DNA of 64,000 bases from Prunus persica (GCF_000346465.2 NC_034013.1:12633373-12697372), one strand, 5' to 3'. Positions 46,670-59,562 are shown, counted from the first letter of the stretch. The notes: generated by a model from the sequence alone, not told the origin. Numbers and translations: made by a program.

Positions 46670-48857
46670 ATTTTGTGTTTTATTTTGCAGTGAATGTGGC
46701 CAAATGTATGTATGTTTGTTTGCTGCATTTTTATGTCTCTCGAAGACCACCAACTAAAATATGGCAGCAGAGAAATCGCATGCATACAACTATTCATGGG
46801 TAAAAGCAAACAGAGTTGGCTTCATTTTCCCAGTAAATATCAGTCAAACTAAGTTTGATTTGATTCTCTTTTGGTCTACTTTTTAAAGTTAATTCTACCG
46901 TAACAAATAATAAACATACACAGTCACAGACACAGTGCACTTCATCTCTTCCTTTCTTTGCATAAAAATGAGCTTGTTATGTTATGTCTTCCAGTTTTCT
47001 GAGATTAAATGAAAGAAATTAAAGGCTACCAGCAGCAAGTACCAAACAAATCTTCAATATCTATGAAGATGGACCAACTTGTATATTTTGTGTCAGTGTC
47101 ACATCATATTTACACCTCGATAATTGCTAGACATCTCTTCCTGGTCCTGAGACATCGGGCCCAAATTAAAACTTAATTTTGTACTTGGTGGTCAATGGGC
47201 TGAACTTGTGTCTGATTATTATGTCCATAAATTTGTCCTGTATTAATAGAGTTCATGGGTCGAAATTTGTACAATTTATCTCAAGTCCTATGCAGATTAT
47301 GAATAAGTGGAACTTTTCTTCACCCTGTCATTACTGGTTTTTTCCAGGCAGATGAAGACCAGCTATATGAACTGGAAACAGTAACAACCCCAAGCAATCT
47401 TATAACTTCTGCTAGCTCAGTAAACAATAGGAGCTGAATTTTTTTTGCCCAAATCCCAATTGAACACATATTTTACCCTTGCACAATCATTGTCCTTCAC
47501 CCAGGAAAAGAAGGCCATCCTTTACTGGCATCCACTCAGTAAAAATTCAATAAGAAACCAGGAAAGAATGAAAAAGCTTCAGAAAAGTACATATCAGCAA
47601 CTATAATGGAACAATACCAGCACATCAAAAGGTTTTGCTAACTCAACATCAGCCTTTTTCAGGACCAAAGTTGCACAGAAAAACTAGAGCACTCACAAAA
47701 ATTGTGTTTAGAATGATATGTTCACTCTATTTTTTGTGGAGAACAACACAACCTATGTTGTCTCCTCTAGTCTTAAGGATTGCTCCCTGTCTTCCACTTG
47801 ACGTGCTTGATTGCTAGTTAAACATCTTAGCAGCATTCGGATGAGAGCATCAATGAACCTTTGGACAATTGCTAGAGGTAGTGAAGAACACAAACAGAAA
47901 GGCAATGAAAGGTCAGCATTCACTTTGTGTTTAAAGGTGCTTTGAAGATTCTGTCCTATGTTTGTCTTGGTATTTGATATATGACCATACTAGAGCTTCT
48001 GTACCTTCTCTCCAGATCAGTACTTCCCTATACTCAGAAGTATTCTTTTCTCGGCCGATGAACCAGCCAGTAACTTGTACATGGCAAGAAGAATTACCAT
48101 TCTACTTAGACTTCTCAAATCAAGAGCACATCCATAAGTTGAACTTTATCCAGGTACAACAATTCTCTAACAATTGAATGATAACTAATAGTTTTCCCCT
48201 GCTCATAACTTTCTAATACAATAAATCTTTCACTAGTTGTACTAAGTTTGCTGCTAATTGTTTTTTATGAGGGAGGTTGAAGTGAATTTCAGAGGATTTC
48301 TCAATCACATGCATAAACTGCTGCCCTATTGAAGTTGAACAATCAACAAGAGCAAATTAGGCCAAGAATTTCAAAAGATGTAGGAAGCCAACTTTTACAC
48401 ATTGGTTCCTTAGGAATTGGTCAAATATCAACAGCCTTCTCTGGAATTACTAGAGTACAACAGTTTTGTTGCCCAATCAACATTAGCTAAGCACGTCAAA
48501 CAGAAAACTAAACTAGCAATGCAATTGGACCTGTAATTTGAACTCCATCAATGTCCAATTTCACTGCACCAGCAATGCACAATTGAGATAATGAAACTCA
48601 ACATTTCTAAAATGAACAAGCCGAGTCCTAATCTCTCTAATTGTCTATCTTTTAAACTTTGCATTGTTCAAGGCTTCAGGCAAATAAAAGATCTTCACAT
48701 ATCAAAACATGCATATACATAATTATAAACAGAGAGAAAACAAGAGACACAGAAGCTTTTGGTTTCCATCAGAAACACAAGAAATTACTGCGGTAGACAG
48801 AAAGTGTTTACAAAACCCAATCTGATATGAAACAGATCTCTCATCTCTGTCAACCAT
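46669..48857. other. Intergenic; no gene seen
   Basis: Gene-free 2.2 kb between the Copia-derived element and the 3' end of the glutaredoxin-domain gene. No reading frame longer than about 70 codons shows family motifs. Confidence 0.5.
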
Positions 48858-49841
48858 TCAGCTACAAATTGGGCAAAGCACCAACCCATTCTCATTACAC
48901 TCAGGGCACCTGACCACCACAGTGCTCCCCTGCCTCTGACCCAATTCTTCCTTCACCACCAACACCATCTTTGAACTCCCATTGCACTGAAAACAGGGCA
49001 AGAACTTGGCCTCCCCACACCCCTCACAAACAGACCCAGCTTTTTTCTTTGGACACCCATCAAGAATCGCACCCAACAAACCCTCCTCCAAAATCTTCAA
49101 CACCTCCTCAGCCCCACCCACATATCTCCCCTTCACAAACACCCTTGGAGGCACCCCTGCCTCCTCTTTCCCGTCCATCAAATCCCTCAGCTCTTCTCTG
49201 AACCCACGATCCATCGACACGTCGCGCTCGACAATCATCACCCCGAGTCCTTCTATGGCCGCTCGAACGGCGTTGCACGCCTCGAAAGTCCTCCGAACAC
49301 CTCGCAACGTCGTCGTATAGACCACCACCTTGTTTTCTCCGGCCGGCGGGCATATCTTCTCGAACCGGTCAAGTGGGTCCTCCTTGTTCTTCACGCCGAA
49401 AACGCCGTCGTTCGGAGACTTGAAAATTCCGCGATTGGGGTTGGAGTTTTCTTTACCGGCAGTTTTTGGGTCTCTAAAGTTGAAGGCTTTGGGCGGGGGG
49501 AGCGGCGAGAATCGGAAGCTATCGGCGTCGAGGCCGGCCATGAGCTCCCATGAGTTGATAACCTCCGGGTCGGACCGGAGGGGTCTGGGTTCGGAACGGA
49601 GCGGTTTCGGGTCTGACCAGAGCGACTTGGGTTCGCAGAGCGGGCTCGGGAAAATGGACCCAAGAGTAAATCTAGACGGTGGGGTGGGCGGAGTTGTGGG
49701 CGTCTGCGGCGGCGGTGGGTCGAGAGTGAGGAGGCCGTAGGTGGAGGAGGTGAGCGAGACGATGTGGTGACTTAGTGCCGAGCTACCGAGTTGGGTGAAC
49801 TCGTCGTCGTGGTTGAAGAGATTGGAAGATACACAGCCCAT
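48858..49841 (-). CDS. Glutaredoxin-domain protein with C-terminal zinc-finger cysteines
   Basis: A single exon encodes 327 residues from the ATG at 49841. The N-terminus MGCVSS fits N-myristoylation (Gly2) with a palmitoylatable Cys3, suggesting membrane association. A Pro- and Ser-rich linker (about 40-165) contains repeated SEPRPLRSDP-like units. The glutaredoxin-like fold (about 170-265) begins KVVVYTTTLRGVRRTFEAC and continues with GVPPRVFVKGRYVGG. The C-terminus (about 272-327) has four CxxC pairs (CEGC, CFQC, CPEC, CPIC), probably binding zinc as in DnaJ-type fingers. This matches the plant glutaredoxin-like group of At5g39865 type. The usual CPYC/CCxC active site is absent at the expected place, which is normal for this group, so a scaffold or sensor role is more likely than thiol-disulfide exchange. 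The gene is GC-rich compared with its surroundings. Confidence 0.9.
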   Translation of the reverse strand: MGCVSSNLFNHDDEFTQLGSSALSHHIVSLTSSTYGLLTLDPPPPQTPTTPPTPPSRFTLGSIFPSPLCEPKSLWSDPKPLRSEPRPLRSDPEVINSWELMAGLDADSFRFSPLPPPKAFNFRDPKTAGKENSNPNRGIFKSPNDGVFGVKNKEDPLDRFEKICPPAGENKVVVYTTTLRGVRRTFEACNAVRAAIEGLGVMIVERDVSMDRGFREELRDLMDGKEEAGVPPRVFVKGRYVGGAEEVLKILEEGLLGAILDGCPKKKAGSVCEGCGEAKFLPCFQCNGSSKMVLVVKEELGQRQGSTVVVRCPECNENGLVLCPICS

Positions 49842-49961
49842 GTTCTCGTTTCTCGAATTCTGAGCTCAGAGAGTGAAGTGGGGAAGAAGGAGTGAGAGTG
49901 AAGACAAAAAAGCTGTGAACTTTAGATACAGAGAAGACTTTTCTGGAGGGGAATTTAATAT

Positions 49962-49971
49962 CTTTTATATA
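49962..49971 (-). promoter_or_regulatory. TATA box of the glutaredoxin-domain gene
   Basis: TATATAAAAG on the minus strand, about 120 bases upstream of the ATG at 49841. Confidence 0.55.
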
Positions 49972-51819
49972 TTTCTTTCTAAATTTGGATTCTTTTTCTT
50001 GAAACAATGGAGATTTTTTTCATTCAATTTTCAAATGGAGATGCGTAGACTGTAGCACATGAGCTTTGAGCGCTAAAATTTAATTCAAAATTTATTGTGC
50101 GGTGTTACAAGAGCGTTGCCAATTATTGCGTTACTGTGTTTAGGAGAGCGTTTCATCTCCAGTCAAAAGCTTCTTGGTGCTCTCAATCAACTTGGATCAA
50201 TGGGCCTCCTTCCAGTTTAATTCCCAATGCATCACCATTTTTTCTGTACTTTTTGCTCAAATGGGCCAGTGAAATTGGGCTTTCTTCATCTGAAGATCAT
50301 CTTGAAGCTATGATGGCAACATTGGGTCCAATCTAATTATAACTAGGAAATGGAAGATGAAGAGAGTGGCAAGGGGCCGCTGCCTCCGCTACCATGGCAG
50401 GCGGTGCGGTGGTGGGAGGGAGTGGTGTAACCATGAAGGTTCGGAAGACGGGTCGGGTAACCGTCTCCTTTCCACGACTCTCTCTTTCATCGATCATTTT
50501 CCTCTTATATCGAAAATACTCTTAGAAAGACTTTGAAAGTATCGAAAATGTAGGACTCATAAGTGTCACGTAGACAACTAACATAAGATTTGATAGAAAC
50601 CCTAACTTTAGAATCACATTGCAAAAAACTGGAGAGACTGGGGTACCTAACAAATTGAAATTGACCTTTTCTCCTTTATCTCTAATAAAGAAAATAAAGC
50701 TTAAAATATTACAATTGAAAAGATTATCAAACGAACGCTAAATTTTTATTATTTTATTTTGATATGAAGGGGTAAAAGGGGCTAATAATAAATTGTTTAG
50801 TATTTCCATTGGGTCTAAATAGAAGCAAGCACTCATCAACAAAATTATTATAGCAGAGAGAGCTTCCCCAGTAAAGCCAATGCTATATATGTGGTTAATT
50901 TTAAAGTGACACGGCATAACCTTAAAATAGTTTGTAGTTAATCTTTCCTGCGAATCATGCATGAGAGGTTGCTGCTGTTGTCGAAATAATTAAGCTTGAC
51001 TTAAAATTCAAAAGAGCCAACAAATTACGTTGTTTTCTTCTAGTAAACAAATTACAATATAGTACCCCCAAGGGTTTGAACAGTCAAAAATAAGATGATC
51101 CATTCCTTTCTTGTGGGGTCTGTCGGCAGTACCCATAAAGTCCAGACGTAAATAGCTTCATAAAAACTGTGGAAATATATTAGCTTAATTTGCTCATTTT
51201 GTGAAGAATAATTTGAAATTTCAGAAATACTAATGTATAGCGTGTGACATTTCAACGACAAAATTATGGTCCCGAATTGAAAACTTTGGTATTGCAATAG
51301 AAATCTAATGATACCATGATGATAAGTCTTTGTAACATAATTTGAGATACACTTTATGTAGACGACAACCAAGATCGTCATATCAAATATCGATCACAAC
51401 TTCACAACCCAGAAAGGTTACTTGTCGTGGGTGTTATTCTATTTTCCGAATTTATGCCATTGATTTGCTCCAATATTATAATTGAATGCCTCCCTGCTGG
51501 CCTTGATCTACTATAGCTTGCAACTCTTTATTTAATGCTTGTATCACTTATTATATACGATATTGTATCGTTTTTGGGTATATTTCTTTGTGCCACCACC
51601 ACGTGATGAGTGTTGTATACATAAGGAGATATATGCCTTATTGCAATCAAACAATGTCACGTAATGAATGTAGTGAACATATATAAGGGGATACACCTCC
51701 TATTTGTAAGACAGATTCTCTCCAAATCATGGACAATGCTAGAAGGACGAACTTAGTTTGTGTTCCATTGACAGTCAGTTACTTCCTCCAATATGAGCAA
51801 TTTTTTATCTTTCATGTGA

Positions 51820-52301
51820 GGCTCCGTTTGGTTCATGAGAAATGAGGCTTGGGAATGAGAATTCAATTGCTTTCTCATGTTTGGTAAGTCCAGGCATGAG
51901 AAATGGTTGTCTGACACATGGAAAAGTATGGAGGAAAATAAAGCCCTCCTCTTAACTTGGGTTTTGTTTTCCCTTCTCATAGAAAAGTTTAGGAAAATGA
52001 GCCAACATTTAATGCACAATTTTCATGACTATTTTGTCCCCATGAACAATTTATAATTACAACGTATCATTAAATGCATTCTTTTTTTTATTTGATTTAA
52101 TATGGGTATAATTAGAAAATTATACAAACTTTGTTTTCCATTCCTACTCAAAACAAACATGGGAAAGGAAACAAAGTGAAATCTCCCGGTTACTTTCCCG
52201 ACATTACCAAACATAGGAAAGGAATCTTTCATTCTCATTCCTTGGGAAATGACATGGAAAGTGATTTCCCCTTAAATCCATTCCGTGAACCAAACGAAAC
52301 C
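51820..52301. mobile_element. MITE with TIRs (CGTTTGGTTCA) and TGA flanks
   Basis: The left end GGCTCCGTTTGGTTCATGAG pairs with the reverse complement of the right end, GGTTTCGTTTGGTTCACGG. TGA lies on both sides (51817-51819, 52302-52304). The interior (482 bp) has mirrored GAGAATG/CATTCTC motifs and no coding capacity. The layout suggests a PIF-Harbinger/Tourist-type MITE; the TGA flank is a variant of the usual TWA. Confidence 0.7.
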
Positions 52302-53589
52302 TGAGGGTTTATAATAAATTAACGATTAGAATTCACCCTCATATGTAAGTAATTCACAGTATAACATTTTTCGCATTTTTCATTATGTGCAAGAACTTTT
52401 TGCGATTTGTTTGCATCTAGGATAAGAGAATTGGCAGCATCAGTCAATGACTTACCTAGAAACACTTTTGTGCATTTCCAATCATTATCGCCTATGAAAA
52501 CAATGTCAATATTCATTATGGGTTCCTATCATTATGGGATGCATGAACCTCTTCACTTCGTATGTAGATCAACCCGATGGTAAACGTTTTTTCTTTTTTT
52601 TCTTTTTTTTCTTTTTTTATTTTTTTATTTTTTTATTTTATAAAAATGGTACAAGTTTGGTGCAGACACTGGTGGCCCTGCCCTAAGTCTCCTTCCATGA
52701 TTTCTTCACTTTATTTTATGAGTTATTAGATGTTGTAGTTCGCAAGGCTATACCAATATATCATCAATTGTTCGTTTCTGCATGTTTTGATAGTTTTTGT
52801 TAAAGTAAATTTAGGTTTTACCCATAAAAAAACTTTCACTTTTGGAAAAAGCCAAAACTTTTTCAAAAAAGACAGAAAAACCTCTCAACTTTCAAACCAA
52901 AGACATGCAAATGTAAAGGATTCCTTAGGAAATCAAAAAATAAATAAGGGCAATTTTGTCCATTTTGGCTTCTTTTAAAATTTTTTTCTCTCCTTTGGGC
53001 TTTTCCAAAGTCTCCCTTTTGTTAATCGGATATTTCTTTCGTATAAACTAAACTAAAGTTACCTTTTCCCCCTAATTAGGGTGATATGGGCCATTTTCCT
53101 GAAATTATGCGCCAGATGGAGAAAATGATCTTGATGTATAGACTCAAGTATATATATGTAAGAGTTGTTATAGCAAGTGTTGTAATATTTTTACTTTCTT
53201 CAGTACAATTCACTCATTTTATAACATACGTCGTTATATATTTTAAAATATAAACTCGTTGTATTCCCAAATTATTTTTACACATGAGTTGAGTTAGTAC
53301 ACATAATTTCCCCTACTTCTATCAGCTGGTTTATACTCCAGCAAGTTCAAAGCATATACATGAGCATATATACATGAAGATAGAAATGGTGGAAAGCTAG
53401 GGTTTGGATTTGAAATCTTTAGTGGAACAGTGGGGACCAAATGAGGGCAAACAGTACACATCAGTACGTTTGGCATCTACTGGTGAATAGTCGCGTCATA
53501 GAGATAAAGGTCTTTGTAAAGTTTTCTTAATAATGTTATATAATTTAAACTTGTCGTCACATGTTGGATATATATAATAATGTTATACT

Positions 53590-54346
53590 AATTAAACGCG
53601 TTGTTATACTCATTTTAAGTAACAAAACAACACTTTTTTATGAAACGTTTCCATCTTCAAACGGAAGGAAAATCTAATGTAACGCGTCGTTATACCCATT
53701 TTAAGTAACAAACCATACTTTTTGATGAAACATTTCCTTCTTCAAACGGAAGGAAAACTTAATGTAACTCTTAATGTTGTTTCTGTAGCAGATAACAGCA
53801 GTTATAGTCTCCACAAAAGGATGGGCAGGCTGCTACCTTGCCACGGAAGTACAAAACATGAAATAGCCATGGAAGCCATTTTGGTTTTTGGTTATTTTGC
53901 CTTTTAATATGAACGATATTAAGTAAGAGGAGAATCGAATATAAAATAAATAATATATACGGTCATATTATAAATAAAATATAATTTTAAGTAACAAACC
54001 ATACTTTTTTATGAAATATTTCCTTCTTCAAACGGAAGGAAAACCTAATATAACGAGTCGTTATACCCATTTTAAGTAACAAAACAACACTTTTTGATGA
54101 AATGTTTCCTTCTTCAAACGGAAGGAAACCTAATGTAACTCTTAATGTTGTTTCTGTAGCAGATAGCAGCAGTTATAGTCTCCACAAAAGGATGGGCAGG
54201 CTGCTACCCTGCCACGGAAGTACAAAACATGAAATAGCCATGGAAGCTATTTTGGTTTTCGGTTATTTTGCCTTTTAATATAAACGATATTAAGTAAGAG
54301 GAGAATCAAATATAAAATAAATAATATATACGGTCATATTATAAAT
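53590..54346 (+). repeat. Compound tandem repeat with 371-bp period
   Basis: A long unit (GTCGTTATACCCATTTTAAG at 53686 and again at 54057, 371 bases apart) includes GTAGCAGATA, CTCCACAAAAGGATGGG and ATAAATAATATATACGGTC, nearly identical in both copies. Each long unit is preceded by a shorter partial unit (53593-53690 and 53971-54060) with TTCAAACGGAAGGAAAA. The array therefore alternates short and long units. No known element family is recognised. Confidence 0.8.
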
Positions 54347-55521
54347 CTATATATATAAAGCAAAAGGCAGAGAATAGTGAAATATTCAAAATACCAGAAA
54401 ATGCCCTTGGTTAATTCAAACATTAAGAATTGAAATTATTAATTAAATAAGGATAATATGGTAAATTCACATTAAACATTAAAATTAAAAATAAATCAGA
54501 TAATAAGTCCTACTTTTATGGAACATAACTACCCAGGTTATCTTTTCTTAATTCTAAAAATAAAATTAAAAATTAAAAAAATAACTAATTGCCAAGGGGC
54601 TAGTAAAATATAATGTAAGATATTTTATTCAATGACAGAATCATGAATTTTTTGATAAGTGGCCTAGCTTAAATTCTAATGATATTGTTTTTTATTACCA
54701 ATTTCCAATAAGCTTTAACATAAAACAAATATGGTTGCTAATAAGTTGATTGCTATTAGTCATTAAAAGCATATCCTAATTTAGGTTTAACAACAAACCA
54801 CGCCTAGCCTTTCTTGTAAAAATTCCATCTATAAGTCGTGGAGGAAGTCCTAAAAATTTGGAACTTCACAACAAACCAGCCCATTTCAACATGAGGGCAT
54901 TATTGGAAAAATGAAAACAATAAACCATGGAAGCGAAGTTTGGTGGAATATGAATTTTGTATTAATTGATGACATGAAAATGCAATCAAAGGATTCCAAT
55001 CAGACCACCATATAGCAATGGGTTATCTTGGAAACACTACCTGAGCTATAACCCCGGCTATAACTCCTGCGACTATGAGATTTTAGGGGCCTTGTACCAA
55101 AACAACAAGAGGATCTCCTAAAATAAAGTTTTCAATGAAAAATTATAAAAAGAATCAAATTACACGATCAAAATCTTGTGATCATCAAATTACTAATTAT
55201 CAACAAAAAAAAACAATAATATGCAAATTGTAGGAAAAACAAAATATGAGAATTTAAGAGGGAGAGAGTTGAACAGTTTGAAGGCTGAAGCTTGAAAAAA
55301 CATTAAGATACATGCGGCTTGAATATGTTGGAGGTCTCTTATATTGGGTAACATGAAAATCAATATTAAATAGGAAAAGGAAAATCAACATTAATATTAT
55401 CCTATTAATATAGGAGAAATCAAAGCAATATTTATATGATATTATTTAATATTTATTGGATATTTGTAGAAATGTCACCTGAACTTATATATCAGTTTTA
55501 ATTTGTCATTAAGAGAAATGT

Positions 55522-56380
55522 CACCTTAATTTTTCAAAATCCATGATTTGTCATCTAACTTTAATATCATTTAACCCTTAATCCTTGATTAAGGGTATTT
55601 TGTTCCTTTTATTTTTAAAGGTGGTTTAAAAATGAAAAAATCATTACACAAAATTGTATATCTTTTAAAATAAACCATTAAAAATCAAGGGTCTTTCCTA
55701 CCAAACATTAAAGAAAAATTAAAAATAAAGAAAAAAAATTGAAAATTGCATTTTTTTTTCCATCCCCCTATCGTCTCTCTCTATTCTTCCTTCCTCCCCA
55801 ACCACACCTCCCCTCTCCTCTTTTTTTTTTTTTTTCTCCCCCACGACCTGAGCACCCCATCCCCACCCGCAACCCACCCCCACCCTTTGACTCCCATGGA
55901 TAAAACTATCTTACTGCCTACCAAGATACTATTATTTTGTGAGTTTGTGTTTTTTATTTTTGCGAATTTTTCTCTTTGTTTCAATTCCTAAAGTTTCTAA
56001 ACTTTTCTGAAGTCAAAATAAATGGTTTATTAAATTAAGGATTTAGAGTTTGGATTATTGATATGTTGGCAAGGAGAGCACTCTATGTGCTGTTTGTTTT
56101 CCGCTTAGGTACTTGGCATGCAGTCATCGAATAGAATGAGAGGGTGGGGGCGGGTGGGGGCTGGGGCTGTGGGTGAGGTGAGGATGGGGTGGTCAGGTCG
56201 TGGGTGAGATAAAAACAGAGGGACGGGGAAAAAGGGGTTGGGGGAGGAGAGGAAGAGAAAGGCTTTTTTTTTTTTTTTTTTTTTCCTTAAAAATATAAAG
56301 ACTAAAATACCCTTAATATTGGATGAAAAATTGAATGGTATTAATTCAGATGACAAATTATAGATTTTGAAATTTCATAT
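55522..56380. mobile_element. Fold-back (long-TIR, Mutator-like) element
   Basis: The left arm (55523-55621) and right arm (56285-56378) are imperfect inverted repeats of about 95 bases sharing TTTGTCATCT and TTAAGGGTATTTT. Inside them a pyrimidine-rich arm (55745-55900, CCCCACCC motifs) faces a purine-rich arm (56130-56275). No transposase. I could not fix a target-site duplication. Confidence 0.6.
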
Positions 56381-57154
56381 GATTCTCATGTTCTTATATC
56401 TTATCTTTATTGGTAAAGGGTGGTCGCTTTTGCTAACCCCCTTCATTGGTACGTACGTTAGGTGAAGCTGTGAAATAACCCCGGGATCTTACTGTTTATG
56501 GACACAAGAATAACAAATTGATTTATTGGAATGATCACACCTCTTATCAATTATATATATATATATATATATACAGTTATTCTCTTATTTGGATGTTTGC
56601 ACGTTATTATTGTGCATATGTCATTGTAAATAAGCAAGAAAATACGGAAATATAGTATAAAATACATAATGTCCGCACAATAATAACGTCCGAATCTCCA
56701 CATAAGATAATTTCTGCATATGTATATATGTCTTCATTTATATAACGTTGATATTATATGATCAATTTTCCAGGACACCAAATATACGATCAAAAGTCAG
56801 CACAATGCTATCATTGATTCGCCAAGCTTATCAATACAGTTAACAGAAAAGGATGAGAGCATAATTACAAGTTAGAAATTAAGAGCATGCATGTGACAGC
56901 TCTCAACAAATTTCTAACTTTAATGGAAAGACATGTTTATTTAAGAAAAAGATAATGGTTGACAATGCCACACTATCTCAATTACCACCTAATTTATTTA
57001 ATCTTTTTTTTTTAATTTTTTTTATTATTGGTCACAAGTATATATTATTCTCATGTAAACATATACGTACTGCCCTACATGTACTTCTTAATTAAGCATT
57101 AAGAGCTACTATTGTATTATGTATATAGAATATATGTCGGTCCAAGTGCTTCCC

Positions 57155-58533
57155 TTATACAGACAAGTGGCACAGTGGGTCTGACGACGACGGCGATGAC
57201 GGCGATTTGGTGAAGTTCCAAAGATCATTCTCGTTGCTGTAGACTTCAGATTGGTGATGGGATCTACTTGTACGTAGGTATGGATATGATAGTTGTACGT
57301 CATGGTCATGATCATGATCATGTGGAGGAGAAGAACAAAAAGCCATGTTTGGATCACCAAAGCATGACAGGTTGTGCTTTGAGGTCTCTTGATCTTGGCC
57401 GTTGAGTTGACCCAGCTGAGATGCCACAAGGCGGTCAAGGGTAGCCCAGTCATTTAGCCTGGTTTTGGGGTACTCATCATGATCTTCAACTGGGTCATTA
57501 TTGTCACAACCATTACTTGGTTGGTTTGTTGAAGAAGGAGTGTCTATGAGCATCTCATCAATGGCCTGGTAGCAAGCTTTGAAGCTACGGTCCTGATCAA
57601 AAGTTGGAAGAGTTGGGCTCTCGAGCCTTGGGAGATGCATAAATCTTTCTGATAAGTTATTCAAGGATTGGTCATGGTTTTCGAGCTTGCAAGTCCTTCC
57701 CATGTACATGAGTATCTGATCAAGCACCCCATCGTTTCTGGAACTGTGTATTTGGTTGCTTGATGATTCCATGGAGAAGGAGGCTTTAGGGCTCTCTAAG
57801 GCTTTCTGATAATTCTTCTTCTTGAATACTCGGCATACCACCCACCCATCTTCGGCCATTGACTCGGCCATTGAATTACAAACCTGTATATATATTTATA
57901 TATGCACATAGCAATATATGAATGAGTATATCAAGTTTGAATAGATGGAAGTATGTATATCTGGAGAATTAATGGCTTACGGTGGTGTCATGGGTGTTGC
58001 TTTCATCAAGCCTATATTCATGCATGATCCAATCCGACTTTTGCCCATGAGGAGCTCTCCCCTTGTAAAACACAAGCGTCTTTCTCAACCCAATTCTTCT
58101 AAAGCCGCTGTAGATGATCTTGTCCCGCCCTGTGGCCTTCCAAAACCCGGCAGCCGTTGCCCGATTGGTTCGAGTTCCGGTCGGGTACTTCTTGTCTTTG
58201 TGACTGAAAAAGTACCAATCGTTTTGTGGGGTGGAACCTATCTTGCACTTCTCTGCATCATGTCAGAAAGATTAATTAACAAACCAACCACCATGAATTG
58301 TGACTGCGTATATATGAATTAAAGTTGATGAAGAGTTAATGCGTACCTTGAATATCCCATGGCTCGAGCTTATTGAGATCAACTTCTCGAATCACATCAA
58401 GATCAATCCTCTCAAAGGCCACTTTCTTCCTCAGATAGTAATGGAGAAGCTCCTCCTCAGTTGGATGGAACCGAAAGCCCGGAGGAACTTGAGACTGGCC
58501 GTTTATTGATAGATTCATATGATCCTCAGCCAT
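57155..58533 (-). CDS. NST1: NAC transcription factor of the NST/SND1 (secondary wall) class
   Basis: Three exons (58533-58347, 58252-57981, 57883-57155) join in frame to give 395 residues. The ATG at 58533 gives [14 protein letters not shown]. The NAC domain (about residues 17-175) has subdomains A ([18 protein letters not shown]), B, C ([22 protein letters not shown]), D ([10 protein letters not shown] ... [18 protein letters not shown]) and E ([12 protein letters not shown]), with introns at the two usual positions. The C-terminal activation region keeps NST-type motifs: [32 protein letters not shown] and ENDLWN near the end, closing LCHLSV. NST1/NST2/SND1 proteins are master switches of fibre secondary-wall deposition. 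Whether this is NST1 or NST3/SND1 cannot be settled by eye. A His-Asp repeat (HDHDHDHD) in the tail is a local oddity. Confidence 0.93.
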
Positions 58534-58784
58534 TATAACAAAGAAAAACCGAAAAGAAAAAAGAAAACTTCTTGGCGGTGAGAGAATGGAATTGAAGGAG
58601 CTAGAACAAACAAGGAGAGGGAGGGGTTTTGATATCGTAAAGGGTACCGCAGTCATAATTTATAATGGGAGTAGGGCATGGAAGGGTCCAAAAATGCATG
58701 AAAAGCTTAGGTATCATGGCTATTAGTGTACTTAGAGTGGGGTCCATCCCTTGAAGAAGAGCCAACCACCTAAACTGTAGGGAC

Positions 58785-58823
<39 letters not shown>

Positions 58824-59019
58824 GTTGTGGGCCATGCTAATATAGGTAGTAAAATGGGGTTCACATGAAAAAAAAGAAGAAAAAAAGCGTTAGAGAGGCA
58901 ACAATATTATTGTGAAGTCAGTGTGTGCGGAGGGCACGCCCACATCTCAACTATGACCCTCGACCTTAATATCTATTTGAAAAGCACCTCCAAAACCACC
59001 ACTATTCTATCCTCAAAAG

Positions 59020-59021
<2 letters not shown>

Positions 59022-59094
<73 letters not shown>
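59022..59094. repeat. (CT)n microsatellite
   Basis: Long CT run with one TTT interruption near 59082. Confidence 0.95.
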
Positions 59095-59562
59095 GTGAAT
59101 ATACATGTCACTCGTTTTACTTGTGCAACCACCCTCAACGACAAGAAGGGCAAGAGAGAGACAGAGATGATGGGGTCTGGAGGCACTGAGCTTTCATATG
59201 GTCCCTCAACAGAAAAAAGACATGATGACCTTTTGTGGGAGAGATTTAATTAGTTGCGAAATATATGAATATATTTGGTTTGTGTAATGTGGATCTCCCA
59301 TATGCTATTTCTCTCGGTTGATCACATTATTACTTTGCACTAATTAAACATTGCATGTCACCAACTGTGAGGCTAGGCTAAGCTATGCTAGCTAGGCTCC
59401 ACATAAACCTAATGATTTATTTCTAATTTTGAGAATGCGATATTTTAAATTACTTTAATGTACTAAGAGTTGGATTGAAATTAGGTACAAGGGAACAGAC
59501 ACACTGTATTGACCAATTAGTCTAACTTGGTGAATTAAATGGAAGAGAGTACTAAATTATAA

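Larger units (their letters stand above)
49972..57154. other. Gene-free 7.2-kb region rich in repeats
   Basis: No gene supported. It contains a MITE (51820-52301), a T-rich low-complexity tract (52585-52640), a 371-bp tandem repeat array (53590-54346), a Helitron-like start (54347) and a fold-back element (55522-56380). An AT dinucleotide run lies at 56552-56574. The rightmost part is 3' flank of the NAC gene. Confidence 0.6.

Noticed and set aside
46550..46809. Open frames through GA/CT runs
   Set aside because: Dinucleotide repeats are open by default (Arg-Glu or Ser-Leu repeats); no coding evidence.
5804..58533. A biosynthetic gene cluster or other new multi-gene system
   Set aside because: Although several genes act on the cell wall or surface, they belong to different processes and known families, lie kilobases apart and match ancestral gene order; nothing in sequence shows joint function.
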